64,000 bases of DNA. Source: Echinometra lucunter (lineage: Eukaryota; Echinodermata; Echinoidea; Camarodonta; Echinometridae). A model generated the notes under the pieces. It saw nothing but the letters and a program-made list of their open reading frames with translations. It was not told the origin of the DNA and searched no databases. The DNA lies in assembly GCA_029962745.1 (NCBI GenBank), contig CM057162.1, forward strand, positions 8,067,080-8,131,079, given 5' to 3'. The translations under genes were made by a program, and so were the position numbers. This document shows positions 12,600-26,500 of this stretch, piece after piece. Positions within the stretch are counted from its first letter, which is position 1. The number at the start of each line of letters is the position of its first letter.

Positions 12600-15500
12600 A
12601 ATCTGACAAAATTAAAAGGTGATCTGTCATAAATGACAGACCACCTAATTATGTTTTCAGCCAAAATGCATAAAATGTATGATTATTTTTACTTTTACTG
12701 ATTAAAATTAATCACTTTTATGCTGTTCATGATGGCAAAAGTGTTCCCAACAAAGTTTTTTGAAAACACAATAAAAAGATGGTTAAACAACAAAGAAATA
12801 TATAAGAAATTTAAAATGGGGGGCAGGGGACGGACTCCCCCCCCCCCCGATCGATACAGCCATTGGTGTAAATCCCGGGGGGGGATGGGGGGGATGGCGT
12901 GTACAAATTTTTAAGGGAGAAATGATATTGTAATTAATCAGCTAGTAAAATTTTTGATAACCTGTCATAAACAACCATGATATTTCAGAATTTCTATTCA
13001 AAAATGCGATTAAAAACCAGAAAAGTGGTTATTTTTTGGCTTACTTGCTTCGTTCGCCCGCAAAATAAAAATAAAAATGTGTGTAAGGGGGTCTGGTGCG
13101 AATGGGGGAGGGTGTGTATATAGGTTTTTCCGGTCAATTTCATGATTTTGTGATTCAAGTTCATATTCCGAGCATTCAATTTCCCGCATTTCACGCTCGC
13201 AGCTCTGAAGTGGCTTTCAAATTCAAATTGGGTCATTCAGATTCACTATCCGAGCAATCCATTGTTCATTTGGGTCTTTCAAATTCAAAGTAGGAGCATG
13301 CTTTTTGATAAATGGGCAATCAAATTCATTTCAAGCCGGCTACCAAATCTCCTTGGTCATTTATATTCGTAAAAAGGTAACCAAGTTCCAAATAAGTACA
13401 TTCAATTTAAAGAATCATTGCATTTTAGTTAGCTTGGGGTTAATGAGGGTGTTTTTCACTTAGTTTTGAATAAATTGGGCTTCTTTGTCGAGACATTTGC
13501 CATAACTATCATGCTTAAGTCCAGTATTTTATGTATATGTATATGCCATAAATGCTTCCATTGAAACTGGTAACATGGAAATTATAAACATTTCATATTG
13601 CTATTTATTTAGGCTTCCACATGCGAGATTTTGAGATCATATTGTTTGTCAGTTGGTTATTGAATTGACACTTAGTGGTTGGTGTTGTGGTGTTGTCTTT
13701 TTATGGGTGGCGTCATCAAGGAGTGTAAGTTAGACATTTCGTTATACATGAACATATAAGGACATGATATCATTTTAAATATACAAAGATAGGAAGAAAA
13801 CTTCAATGAGAGTCATAGTCATGATAGCGTCGAGTTTCAAATTTTCGACCTTAAATTAGATCATCTTCAGAAACTGAGGTAAAGCTGAAAATTTTGATGC
13901 CTTCTTATCCAATTGTATTCGTGTATACATAAACAGTTCTTGTTCAGTTTTACCTCACTTCCTGAAAATGATCTAAATGCAGGTCGAAAATTTGAATCTC
14001 AATGCTATGACTCTCATCGGATTTTTCTTCCTGTCTGTGTATATTCATATCATCCATGGTAATTATGGATATCAATGTAAGTGGATACAAATTCAGAACA
14101 ATATAGAACCTTAAAAACAGAATAAGTATACTATACAGCATTGCTGTAGGGCTCGAGTCAGGACTCTGACTCGAGTCTGGACTCGAGTCCCTTTTTTTAG
14201 GGACTCGGTCTCGGACTCGGACTCAGACTCGACCGTCATGACTCGTCTGCGGCCAAGTCCTCAGACAAAATGCCCCCAAAACACTTGCTATTTTGATATC
14301 ACAATTTGACTATCATTTCACTGAGAGAAACTTGAATTTCCTAGCCAAGCTGCCCTTTTCCCCGTAATCCGCTTATATCACCGATTCAAATGACTCATGT
14401 TTATGGGATATATACGATGTGCATCGCTGTGATAAATTGTCATTGTGAGCAAAGAGTACAATGGCAATGCAATGTGTCCGATGTGCACCCATATCCAGTG
14501 AATACAAGTCATTTGGATTGGTAATACAATGTAGGGGGAAAGAGCAGTTCAGCTAAGATTTTTTTTCCAAAGAAATGATGGTCAAATCGTGAAATTGATA
14601 TACCGTCACTTTAGCTAGATTATTTCTCCTGCTGTTATATAAGTACAAATTTTTATCTTACCTTCATTTTATAACCATTTTTTTTTCAACTAAAGGACGG
14701 CGGAACGATACAATATTAAGTCATGACTGGAGCTCCAGCAGAGCTCCATGAAGTTACATGCATAGCTACCAACATTTTGAAATTTAAAGTAGTAACAATT
14801 GAAGTCACGACGTCACCATCCGAAAGACGTGACTGAGATTTACCGGTAGGTTTTTTTCCGTTACCAAAGAACCACAAACAGTTGTGGGAATATTGTGCTG
14901 AATGTCTAAATAACACGATTTAGATAGGCACTCAGTTCAAGTTGTATTTAAAATCCTGCCAAGAACTTATTTTCTGTATGTTTGATAAGCACATGTTACT
15001 CTTTGAGTGCAATGATATGACGTACATCAAGATACATGTACTTTGTACTTCCAAATCTATTACCCTTTTAGGTACAATTTTGCCTTTCTATTCATTCTTG
15101 CATTTTACTCAGATGAGTGTAAGATGAAAATCAAAGTATGCTCCTTCTCAGTGCTAATAGATTTTTTAGTACCAAACATCTTTTCAAAACTCATTAGGGT
15201 GGCTATCATAATCTGAAGCCACGGAACGCTTTTGAAAGTGAGGGGGCTGCATGTACAAACCAAAAAATTCACTTCCGGGTTTTTGTACAGGGGCCTATTA
15301 TGTGTCTACTAAAAAAAGTGAGGGGGTTGCAGTCCCCCCCCCCAGCCCCCGCGGTTTCGCAGCCCCTGATAATTCAGTGAAGATTAAGAATACAAGAACT
15401 AATGTTTTATACATAAAATTTGTGAGCAACCATAGTTCATAATCAAATGCAAGCAAATTTGAGCAGTTTGAACGATGATCCGAAAATGAAATAAGGTTCT

Positions 15501-16371
15501 TTATTGCGAAGGTTGGTTAATCCGAAAATGAAACTAGGTTCTTTATTCTGAAAATAACTAACGAACTAACGAACCTTATTTCATTTTTGGACTAACCACT
15601 GGAATAACAGACCTTATTTTGTTTTCGGATTAACGAACCTTTGGAATAACTAACCTTTTTTCATTTTCGGATTAACGAACCTTCGGAATAACGAACCTTT
15701 TTTCATTTTCGGACTACCAAACCTTCGGAATAACAGACCTTATTTCATTTTATAAATAACGAACCTTCAAAATAACGAACCTTTGGAGTATTCGAACCTT
15801 CGGAATAGCGACCTGTAACCAAATTGTCAAGTCATTGTTGCCCGTAATTGTGGAGCCATGTACACAATTAACAAGGGAATAGAGAATTTCATACTTTTGA
15901 TATTTAGTCTTTAGAGGTACAAAAACCATGTAGCAGTCAAGGAATATAATTTGGTGATTTAAAAAAAACACCTTAAAATAATGATAGTGGTATAAAAATT
16001 GGTGCTCTAAGACTGATATCCATGTAAGAGGTTTTCTGGGTAATTTCTAAGCTTGGATAAGCATGTTACTAGTAAGAATTTAGTTTTGCTCAAATGAAAT
16101 AATGTGTTCTTTATGCACCATGAGCAACCATACATGTAGTTTATGCAGTCAATGCAAGCAAAATTATGTAACAAAGAGTTCACTGGAAGGCAATTATCAG
16201 TACTGGCATTTATATAGTGTAGGTAATGCAATGTAAAAAATATCAGTTTGAAATTTTCCTACTGGGACTTGGACTCGGACTCGGACTTGAACTCTAGGGA
16301 CTTGGACTCGGACTCGGACTCGGACTTGATGACTCAACTACAGGACTGCTATACAGAAGCTTACGAAAATG

Positions 16372-16406
<35 letters not shown>

Positions 16407-19400
16407 GGGGTGAGGGGTGTGCGGGTAGATTGTGTACATTCTAAAAAAAAGGGATTGGTGAAAATAACCAATGTGTTGGTGAATATGTGTCTGAATAAAA
16501 AATTAGTCAAAATCAACCAAAATTTTGGTACATTAATTTTTAACAAATGATTGGGTAATCATGACCATCATATTGATCAATCTTCACCAAAATTTTTGTC
16601 GGACAATAATGCACCAACACAATAGTTATTTTGACTAATCCTTTTTCGGAGTGTGTTCGTTTATCAGAAACAACCAACGCTCGTCCCCCTCTCCCCCTCA
16701 TAACCCCCTTTTTATCTTCTCCACTAAATTGAGTGCACAAAGTAGGAAATTGATCGCCTGAAATGAAATTGAATGCCCCAAACAGCGTCATCGTGACTAA
16801 TGGGTAAATTTGAATGCACAAGTAGGAAATACAATGCTCACATTTGGAAATTGAACGCACATGCGTGATTTCGATTTTACGGAAAGTAAATAAGAGCGCC
16901 CATAAATGAAATTGATCGATCGGATTGTGAATTTGAAAGCCCGAATGTCTTCGTGGGCGTGCATTGCGTGAAATTGAATGCATATTCATGAATTGGAATG
17001 GAAAAAGTATGAAATTGACTGGGAAAACCTATACTTAAGTGTGAGTTTGACAGAAAAAAAAATCGGCAAAAAATTCAAGCATCCCCCCCACTCCTCAAAG
17101 TGGATTTACGCCAGTGGATATGGCATAGCCAAAATAGCCCAGGCTGATGAGGGTTATGGACGCCATTCTCTCTTTGAGAAAAAAAAGATCAACTTACCTC
17201 TATCCAGTCAAATATCTTGGTATTGTCAGGCCTCTCATTAAGTAGACTTGTAAGCCCTCTTTTGAAAACGTGTAGCCAGTCACCCTGGGAGCTAACACTG
17301 TTCAGACCGTTATCAGCAGCACTTGCACCATCTAATGTGAAATCTACACCCTAGGGATAAACAATAAATCAAATAAAGCAAATTTTAAAGCTTACAGTGA
17401 AGCTTTATTCAAAAAAAGCATTTTTTCAAAATTTATTTTTAATTGGTATCCTGTAATCTCTACAGGCTATGGTAAAATAAAGCCAGCTGAATGTAACCAA
17501 AATAACGAAAATTGGCTCAAGACACAAAACACTAGCACTAGCAAACAAAGAAATGTACATGAGACAATGATGCAGGTAGACATTGAAGACCTACATTTAG
17601 TCCAGACATATCTTTGATCTGCTAATCAGCTTTACACGTCTTCTTTTAACGGGTAATGTTCTTTATTCCGAAGGTTTGTTATTCCAAAGGTCCGTTATTC
17701 CAAAACACCCAAATTGCATATACCTAGATGTTCATTAGTTCGAAAATAAAAAAGGGTTTGTTAATCCGAACATTTGTGGCATTATTCTGAAGGTTCATTA
17801 TTCCGAAGGTTTGTTAGTCCGAAAATGAAATAAGGTTCATTATTCCGAAGGTTTGTTAGTCCGAAAATGAAATAATGTTCGTTATTCCAAAGGTTTGTTA
17901 TTCCAAAGGTCCGTTATTCCAAAACACCCAAATTGCATATACCTAGATGTTCATTAGTTCGAAAATAAAAAAGGGTTCATTAATCCGAACATTTGTGGCA
18001 TTATTCCGAAGGTTCGATAGTCCGAAAATTAAATAAGGTTCGTTAGTCCAAAAGTAACTAACAAACTAACCAACCATATTTCATTGTCACACAAATGAAC
18101 CTTATTTCATTTTCAGATTAACGATCCGCTGGGGCGATAAAACTTCATATCTAAAAAATTTCAAATGTTCAGAAGAGTGAAAAAACATGGCAGCCAAAGC
18201 ATTATAATCAATGGGATCGCCTTTCCTTTTACATGCTGTGCTGGCTTCATTTTGGGGGTAAGAGATCTAAGATTTGGACAGGACATCACTTGATTATCTG
18301 GAGATTGATACAAAAAAGTGATTTTCACCAAAATTTGAGATACAAGGTTTTTGTCAACCCAGCGACATATTATTCCTTCTTTCCAAACCTTCCCCATCAT
18401 ATACTAACTGTAGTGAGTCAGAGCTTAGCAGAGGCATAAGAAAAGTGCACATAGCAACAACTTATCTACAACAACTGATAGAGCACAGATACACATTCCC
18501 ACACAACCAATCACACTAGTACTTTAGGTTTAATTACCTTTAGCATGATCATGGGCCAAACGCTCTCAAGAATAAGTAACTGACAGAGCCAGTGATACAT
18601 AATCCCAGACAACTACTCACTCTTGTTAGTTTAACCCATTCGTGACAGGAATTATTTAAAGCCTTATATGATCAGTTTTTATTCTTCAAATTGGCAACAT
18701 CAACATTTCTATTTTATTGCTACATTTTTCTTAGAAAACTTCATGTATCTGAAATGAATATAAATTGACAGAAATTATGATAAGAAGTCAAAAAGTTGCC
18801 AATTTGCAGGGGAAAACATTGATTTTAAACCTTCTATCACATTGCCAATTTAAGGATTTTAATGCTTATTTTTCTTTAAAAAATTTTCAGCATCAAAAAA
18901 CGAATACTGACGCAACCAAAATGTGCACAGTTTGTGTAGAATTTTTTGCTCTTTCTGCTCATGTATTTGGTATGATTTTTAAGGCTTTGCATCAAAAGAT
19001 ATTAGACCAAACCACAAAATGTGGACCTCTGTCACGAATGGGTTAAGGTTGGCAGGATCATAGGCCATTCTCGTCTTGTTGATAGAGGTTACCATGTTCC
19101 TGCCGTCATCAGCTTCAGCAACATGCCATTCCCTGTGGAGGGCATTGATGGTGGTTGGCTTGTTCTCCTGTCTCCTTGGTACCCAGTTATTCTGTTATAA
19201 GTAGCCAAATGAAGCAGAGTATGGTAACATATGTTAACAAACCTGTAGTTTAATTGATACCATTTACAGAAAACATTCACTTTATTTACAACACAAACAT
19301 GTATAAAGTTCTATTAACCCTATTCAGGTATGATAAAATGAAGTAGTAGAGATGAACAACTCCAGTAAATTGTTAGATCTAAAATGGGCAAATTAATTCC

Positions 19401-20505
19401 CCATGCTCTATGAATATTTTATTTTTAAATGTATTTTAATATACCAGTATACGAGTAATTTCTTTAGAAAACAAGTTAAGTTTTGTCCATGAGTGACACC
19501 ACATATACATGATCAAAGCAGAGAGATACACACTATGACAAGTATACGTAACTTTCATTTTTCACATACCGTAGTGGCACTAGTGGTGGCGCACCCATTA
19601 TTTTCTATGGCTCCGATGATGATGACCAACATAAACTGACATATTTTTTCTAATACGCATGAAAGATATCGAATATTGCTGTTACGCGCTAGCGAGTGAT
19701 TCTGCCATTCTGCTTTAAGCTGTGAAGTTGGATGAATTCAACTTTAAAAACACGAAAATGACATCAGAATATCATATAAGCTTTGATGATATTGCTGGAA
19801 ACCATCTTCAGCACACATATTAATTATTCACTTCTAACTGGTAAATCTGGTTATAAATTTGCAATTCCTTTTAAAAATGCAAAAAAATGATGAACAAGTC
19901 ATAAGAAGAGTCACATACGCCATGCGTTCCTCGAAATTCGAAAGAAAAAGAACAATTGTTTATGAGAAAAAATAATCTAAATTGGACTCAGAATCTAATT
20001 AAGAGGGCCCTGTACCAGTGTTGGCCCGCCCATACACCATGCACACAGCAGTACATGTATATTGTACTGGTTATTTCTTATAACGATGAAGCTATATAAT
20101 CATTGTGATGATTAAAATATGATGATGATGATGATGATGACGATGATGATGATAATGATGATGATGATGATTATGATGATGATGATGGTGGTGGTGGTGA
20201 TGGTGAGGATGTATGGAAATGATGATTTTCATTATGATGAAAGTGTACGATCAAGAAGGCATGTTCAGATGAAAGTGTCCGGGGAAAAGTGTACGATGAT
20301 AATCATCATGGATGATGATGGTGGTTTATTTAAAAAGTAATTGCAAGGTGGAAATTATATGTTATTCTTTGAAAAAGGAAGGATTTTTACAAAAAGAACA
20401 GAAGGCAGACTCACTGTGAGAGCAAGGGTTCGAGCTCCCACGACAGCCGTGCCACTACTGGTGCAATGTGCGCCACCACTGGTACAGCAAAAGCGTCACG
20501 GATTC

Positions 20506-20556
<51 letters not shown>

Positions 20557-23500
20557 TGTAATCGCCCGACCTACTTACCACTCTGAGTTTGTATACCAGT
20601 ATATTCACCTTCGATTAACAAGTGAATGATTAAATACAATGAAAAATCATAAAAATTATAAATCAAAAACTGTAAAACCCCGCCACCACTGGTGCCTCTA
20701 TGGCACTGTTCTCTTACTAATGTTCTTGGTTGTCTGATTATTCTGCATCAATCAAAGCAACTTTATAAATGGCCAGTCATCAATCAAAGGACAACATTAA
20801 AAATGGGCTAAAAACAAAGTCTCTCACCTTTCTAAGGTCAACAAGATCACACATTAGAAATCTTATCCTAGGTTGATTCTTCTGGGAAGCAATAATCATG
20901 TTAATCTTCTCGAAGTACTGGTCCATCCGATTCTAAAGGAAGATCAACAAAAAGGAAACATAAGTTACAAGAATGCTCATTTTGTGGTATGGATACTAAC
21001 AATCTTAGAAATGAACATAGCATGGGTCTAATATCAGCACACAAGACAATTCTTATTAGTCTGCATTGAAAAAATACTCCCTGAACATGCCAAAATCCCT
21101 TTCATATTCCTAAAGTCTTTTCTTGTAAATGTCCATGATATTACTGACTGTTTCATCAGAAAGGTCCAGTTGCGTCGCACTGCTACGGAAGAGTATAACT
21201 AAACAGCTAATTTCAGAGGTTAATATTTTTGTATGGAGATAAAGAAGTTTAACTCCGAGCATGTGTCTTTTATCTCTGGCTGCAGTAATCTGATTTTCAT
21301 GACAAAATTTCTCTAGGAGCTTTCACACCTACCCGATCAGGAAAAATACCTGGTATTTTGCCAGTGTGAAACCAAATTACGCGTAATATCCCCATAAGAA
21401 AATACCTGTAAATTAGTAGGTACTTTCTAAAAATTACGAGTACTTCCTCCAAGGTCACGGGATTTTTGTGATGTGAAAGCAAATTATGAGAACTTGGATT
21501 CCATCAAGCACTGGCGCACGAACCGTGTACTGTACTGTGTGTACGTCTTGGACATTGTTATCGTTTGTGTACCCACACAGTCTGGATTTGAGATTTGTAT
21601 TGTCTATTTCTAGCTCCGTCGTTGTTTTTGTAAATTTTTGTTCCCCTTTCGTGTTTTTTATTATAATCTATTCTGATATATCGATACGGTAGTATGTCAT
21701 CATCTGATCATCGCTGATAGCAATGTGGAGGGAGGAGGAGGTGTACACGGCAGTGGCCTCCTCCAGCCAAAGAAATAGGACTATCTATGATATGCTGGCT
21801 GCAAGACTTGCCAGCCTCGGTTATGAATAGATACCTCTCGAAATAAAAAGTAAACTGAAAGTTCTAAAGAGAGATTATCAGACTGCAAGTGTAATGTAGA
21901 GACGTATCAATGATCGCATCAAGCTAACTAGCAAGCGCTATCATAGCAAGAGCTGAGCTAGCTGAGCGAATTTAAAAGCGCGAGCCTCGTCTGCAAAATA
22001 AATCGTTCTGTGCATGCTCGTAACTTTGAGAACTTACCCCGAAGAGGTTTGGTTTTGGGTAGGTGTGAAAGCGCGAAACAATTATCGTGTATTTTGGGGC
22101 CTTAACAAGTTCTCGTAATTTACAGGTATTTTTCCTGATTGGGTAGGTGTGAAAGCACCTTCTGTTTACTAGCCAAAACCTGCATTTCACTTTTATCACT
22201 CCTATGCCTTTTAGTAAACACAAGCGCAGTGCAATATTATGCAAGTGCTAATCCACCCACTGCAGGGAAGCGACCTTGATCTGGCTGGTGATGGAGAGAG
22301 GGGGAGAGAGTAAGCGATAGCAAATGGTTGCGTGTCGCTTAGCGTGCTGTAATTTCGCTAATTCTGGGTCATTTTGGTCTTCATCTATATTTTGAGTGAC
22401 TTTTGCACATGACAATATCTTAAAACAAGTAAAATATATATTTGCTACTTCTTATTTCCTTTCAAGCAGGTCCTCTGTCACAGAGTGTTCACACTATTAC
22501 ATAAGATGATAAAGATCAGAGCTGTAATTCAACCCATGACCACTCATACAAATGCTCCAAGACACTGAGAAAGGGACCACATTTTAAACAAGGATAACCA
22601 AATCAGGGTTTTAATACCCCATCAGAAATATATAGGTTCCTGTGGTACAGTGGTGGGGTCAATTTTTAACGAGGGATTTTCTTAATGTACCGTTCCAATT
22701 TCGTCATCTACCTTAGCCTTTTCATGGTCAAGGTCCTTGCCGATGGAGGACATGAGATAACAAACACATTCTAATGAGTCGTCATCTTTGGCTTTAAGGA
22801 ACTTCATGATGCAGTTGTGCATGATGTTCTCTGTGAGGATGCGAACCTTGTAGAGCTCACCGATGAAGCGGATGTTGCCCAGTGTTCTCTTCTTCGCCTT
22901 GAAGATTTTCTCTTGTAGGAGTTCTAATTCAGCTTCTTGCTGGTTGGCCTGTAATTCAGTAAAGGACACAAACAAAAGATAGTAATAGAGAAAGAGAGAG
23001 AGAAAGAGAGGGGGGGGGTTATCAGGAACTGCTGTCAACAACACAGAATTATACAAATGGCAACACTTGTATCAGTATCTTACTCTTACTGCTTCTCATT
23101 ACTAACAACTTTCGTGTGCACCTCACATTGTGATATTTTCCAACACACATTTTTAAACTTAAGAATTTTGTTATACGCAGATACTAGTGGTTGTTTTATC
23201 CCCATTCCCAGTAACTAGTTATTTTGCTCCTAAAGAGTCTTTTACATCACATGTGAATGATCATTATATATATCATAGCTAGGAGTAAATTCATTACAGA
23301 ATTACCAAAGTTTTAGGTCATGCAAAGTAAAATGAGTTGTCAAAATGCATGAACTTTGAGTGGGCAATGGCCATTAGCAATTTTTTATAGAATTCCAACA
23401 GTTGCTGATTGTGACGAAGTATCATGAAGCAGAACTCACATTGTGATATTTTCCAACACACATTTCTAAACTTAAGAATTTTGTTATATGCAGATACTAG

Positions 23501-26500
23501 TGGTTGTTTTATCCCCATTCCCAGTAACTAGTTATTTTGCTCCTAAAGAGTCTTCCACATCACATGTGAATGATCATTATAGATATCATAGCCAGGGGTA
23601 AATTCATTACAGAATTACCACAGTTTTAGGTCACGCAAAGTAATATGAGTCGTCAAAATGCATGAACTTTGAGTGGCCAATGGCCATTAGCAATTTTTTA
23701 TAGAATTCCTACAGTTGCTGATTGTGACTAAGTATCATGAAGTAGAACTCACATTGTGATATTTTCTAACACACATTTCTAAACTTAAGAATTTTGTTAT
23801 ACGCAGATACTAGTGGTTGTTTTATCCCCATTCCCAGTAACTAGTTATTTTGCTCCTAAAGAGTCTTCCACATCACATGTGAATGATCATTATAGATATC
23901 ATAGCCAGGGGTAAATTCATTACAGAATTACCACAGTTTTAGGTCATGCAAACTGCAAAGTAATATGAGTCGTCAAAATGCATGAACTTTGAGTGGCCAA
24001 TGGCCATTAGCAATTTTTTATAGAATTCCAACAGTTGCTGATTGTGACTAAGTATCATGAAGCAGAACTCACAGGAAGCTGAAAGATTTCTTCCCTCCTC
24101 TGGATCTCTGACTGCTTCTCTTTCTCAAACTCCTGCTGGCAGTTATGGACCAGGATGGGACGGAACCTAACTATCTGCCCTGGGTTGCTGGATGATTGCA
24201 CCTTGAGCGTAGACAATTTCTGGCACATATGGGCATAGGATGTGCTGTAGATAGGTTCACTAATTGCCTGCATGAAGACAATATTAGAAATCTGCATGTT
24301 GTAGGATCTGCACAGTACAAAACTTGACACTGGGATATTTGGACATACATGTAGGCTGTGCTGAACTTGGGTTCAAGAATTTAAAAAGAGGAAATGGGAC
24401 AATCGTTCGGAATGCTCTAGTGTAGTGTCGAGGACAGGCAAGCCAAGGACAAGGCCAAGGACAAGGACGGACATCTAGGTCAAGGCCAAGGCCAAGGACT
24501 GCCTGTGGAGACTGTCTGAGGACAAGGCCAAGGCCAAGGCCTAGGTCAATCATCCAAGGACAATTCAAATCAGCTGCCAAATTACAAATATCAACAAGAA
24601 ATATGAAGTATAACATTCAAAACAAGTTTCAATGGCAAAATACATAGGCCTACAAAATAGTGCTATAAAAAAGACAAAAAAAATAATCATACTTAAAAAA
24701 ATGAAATATGAAAATAAAAGGCAAGCTAACTAGGAGCCGAGTTGGCTTTGTCGGCAGTGTCATGATCGAAAGACTGTGAGTTTGAGTCCATCCAAGGATG
24801 ACTGAAGCCTGCATTGTGTGTTAACATGTTTCATACACACAGGCTATATTTCAGTGGAAAACATTCCGTCCCTCAGATAGGATGTTAAATGGAGGTCCCA
24901 TGTATAGGAGAGTCACCACCTTTGCACATTAACACTGCACTATTCGAAGAAGAGTAAGGGGAAAGCCCAGTGTAGTGGGACAGTGCACCTGCATATCCCA
25001 GTAAGTTATATCGAGAGGAAAGACACAAGGGTTGCAGTCATTAAGTTCGCTTTTCCCCTCCCAGGCACAGGTGACACCAAATACTTATAAAAGCCGGTGA
25101 TGTAAAAATGTCAAAAGATAGCCCTTCGAAGCTGGCAATGCAGTGAACACACATCTGCGGTAAATGCGGAAAATTTTGCTGGTCTAAAAAGAATGTAATC
25201 AGAAAGAAGTGTTTTTGTTTGTATTTTATGTTTAAAACATTGAAAAGTAAACTCAACAAAAGGAATATGAATAATGAATAACACAACGACATAGCACAGC
25301 ACAGCACAGCACAGCACAACACAAAACAACACCCACACAACACCACACAAAGACAATGCCCCATTTTTATAGTTAAGCCTCACCCTAAGGAGCATTAAGG
25401 CTACAGAAACAAACAATAGAAATAATAAACTGAGACTAGTTTCATAAGGTGAGACTCCACTGAATTACGGTAAAAAATTTTTTTAAAAATGGGAGTTCAA
25501 TTTACCTTTTTTCTCTGCTATTCTGTATTCGATTTTCTGTTTCATTTTAGAAAAGAAAGGAAACTCTGAAAATCTAGTTCTACCTCCTGAAATTAACAGC
25601 AAGTAATATGGAATTTGAGGCACAGGAACAAATGAGCACATCAATGATGTGGTGCTCATCCAGCATCCAGCAAAGAAAACCTCTCAACATTGGTCCATGA
25701 ATTAAAGAGAAAAAGCTGTTTTTGTGATATCCGAATGAAATCTGCGTAAATTAGCATAAATAATGTTTGAGACAAAATTTCAAAATTCTGTGTAGGAGTT
25801 CTGTGTACCTCATTTAGCTCTACACGATGAAACAAAAAATACCAAACTTGGTTAAGAAATGAAGGATAAGCATTTAATTTTCTTGATTTTCGTATAAATT
25901 ATACATAAAATAGCTTAAATGACTTTTTAGAACAAAAAATAGAATCAGTTTCGACAAATGAAGGAGAAGAAGCCTTTTTTGTGATTTTCGAATAAATTTT
26001 GCATAAATTTGCACAAATAATTTTTTAGACAAAATTTCAAAATTCCGTGTAGTTCGTGTACCTCGAGTAGCTCTACCATATGAAAAGAAATTAAAACTGA
26101 TCAACAAATAAAGGAGAAAAAGGATTTTTTGTGATTTTTGAATAAATTTTGCATGAATTAGCATAGTTTTTTAGACAAAATTTCAAAAAATCTGTGTAGA
26201 AGTTCGGTGTAGAGGTCTAGCTACTTCACGTAGCTCTACCAGATGAAACAAAAAGAAATCAAATCAATCAACAAAGGAAGGAGAAGAAGCATTTTTTGTG
26301 ATTTTCGAGTAAATTTTGCATAAATTAGCATAATTTTTTAGACAAAATTTAAAAAATCTGTGTAGAAGTTCAGTGTAGAGGTCTAGCTACTTAACGTAGC
26401 TCTACCAGATGAAACAAAAAAAATCAAATCAATCAACAAAGGAAGGCGAAGAAGCATTTTTGTGATTTTCGAGTAAATTTTGCATAAATTAGCATACATA

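Larger units (their letters stand above)
9381..12650. mobile_element. 3.2-kb non-coding element with terminal hairpins
   Basis: The left end has a hairpin (AATTCGTC/GACGAATT) followed by AGGTGGTCTGTCA. The right end has its inverse TGACAGACCACCT, preceded by GGTGATCTGTCAT, forming a second hairpin. A related, smaller copy is at 47629-49224. The interior holds a ~1.54-kb direct duplication (for example 10297-10870 versus 11836-12430) and a tRNA-like box at 9762-9825. No transposase ORF was found. Confidence 0.6.
13105..17045. mobile_element. nested element flanked by ~330-bp inverted arms
   Basis: 13105-13440 and 16720-17045 are inverted copies: the left reads TATAGGTTTTTCCGGTCAAT, and the right, inverted, reads TATAGGTTTTCCCAGTCAAT, followed in both by matching TTCAATTTC / GCATTCAATTTC blocks. 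Between them lie an inverted repeat (13740-14070) and a 2.2-kb hAT-like insertion. No transposase is visible. Confidence 0.55.

Noticed and set aside
18480..18620. Open stretch [18 protein letters not shown] before a GTAATT donor, considered as a remnant MA3 exon
   Set aside because: The acceptor would be non-standard without a pyrimidine tract, and similarity to MA3 is too weak.
24284..24616. Minus-strand ORF with LGLGL repeats
   Set aside because: It is the translation of the GGCCAAGGACAA tandem repeat and is not protein-like.
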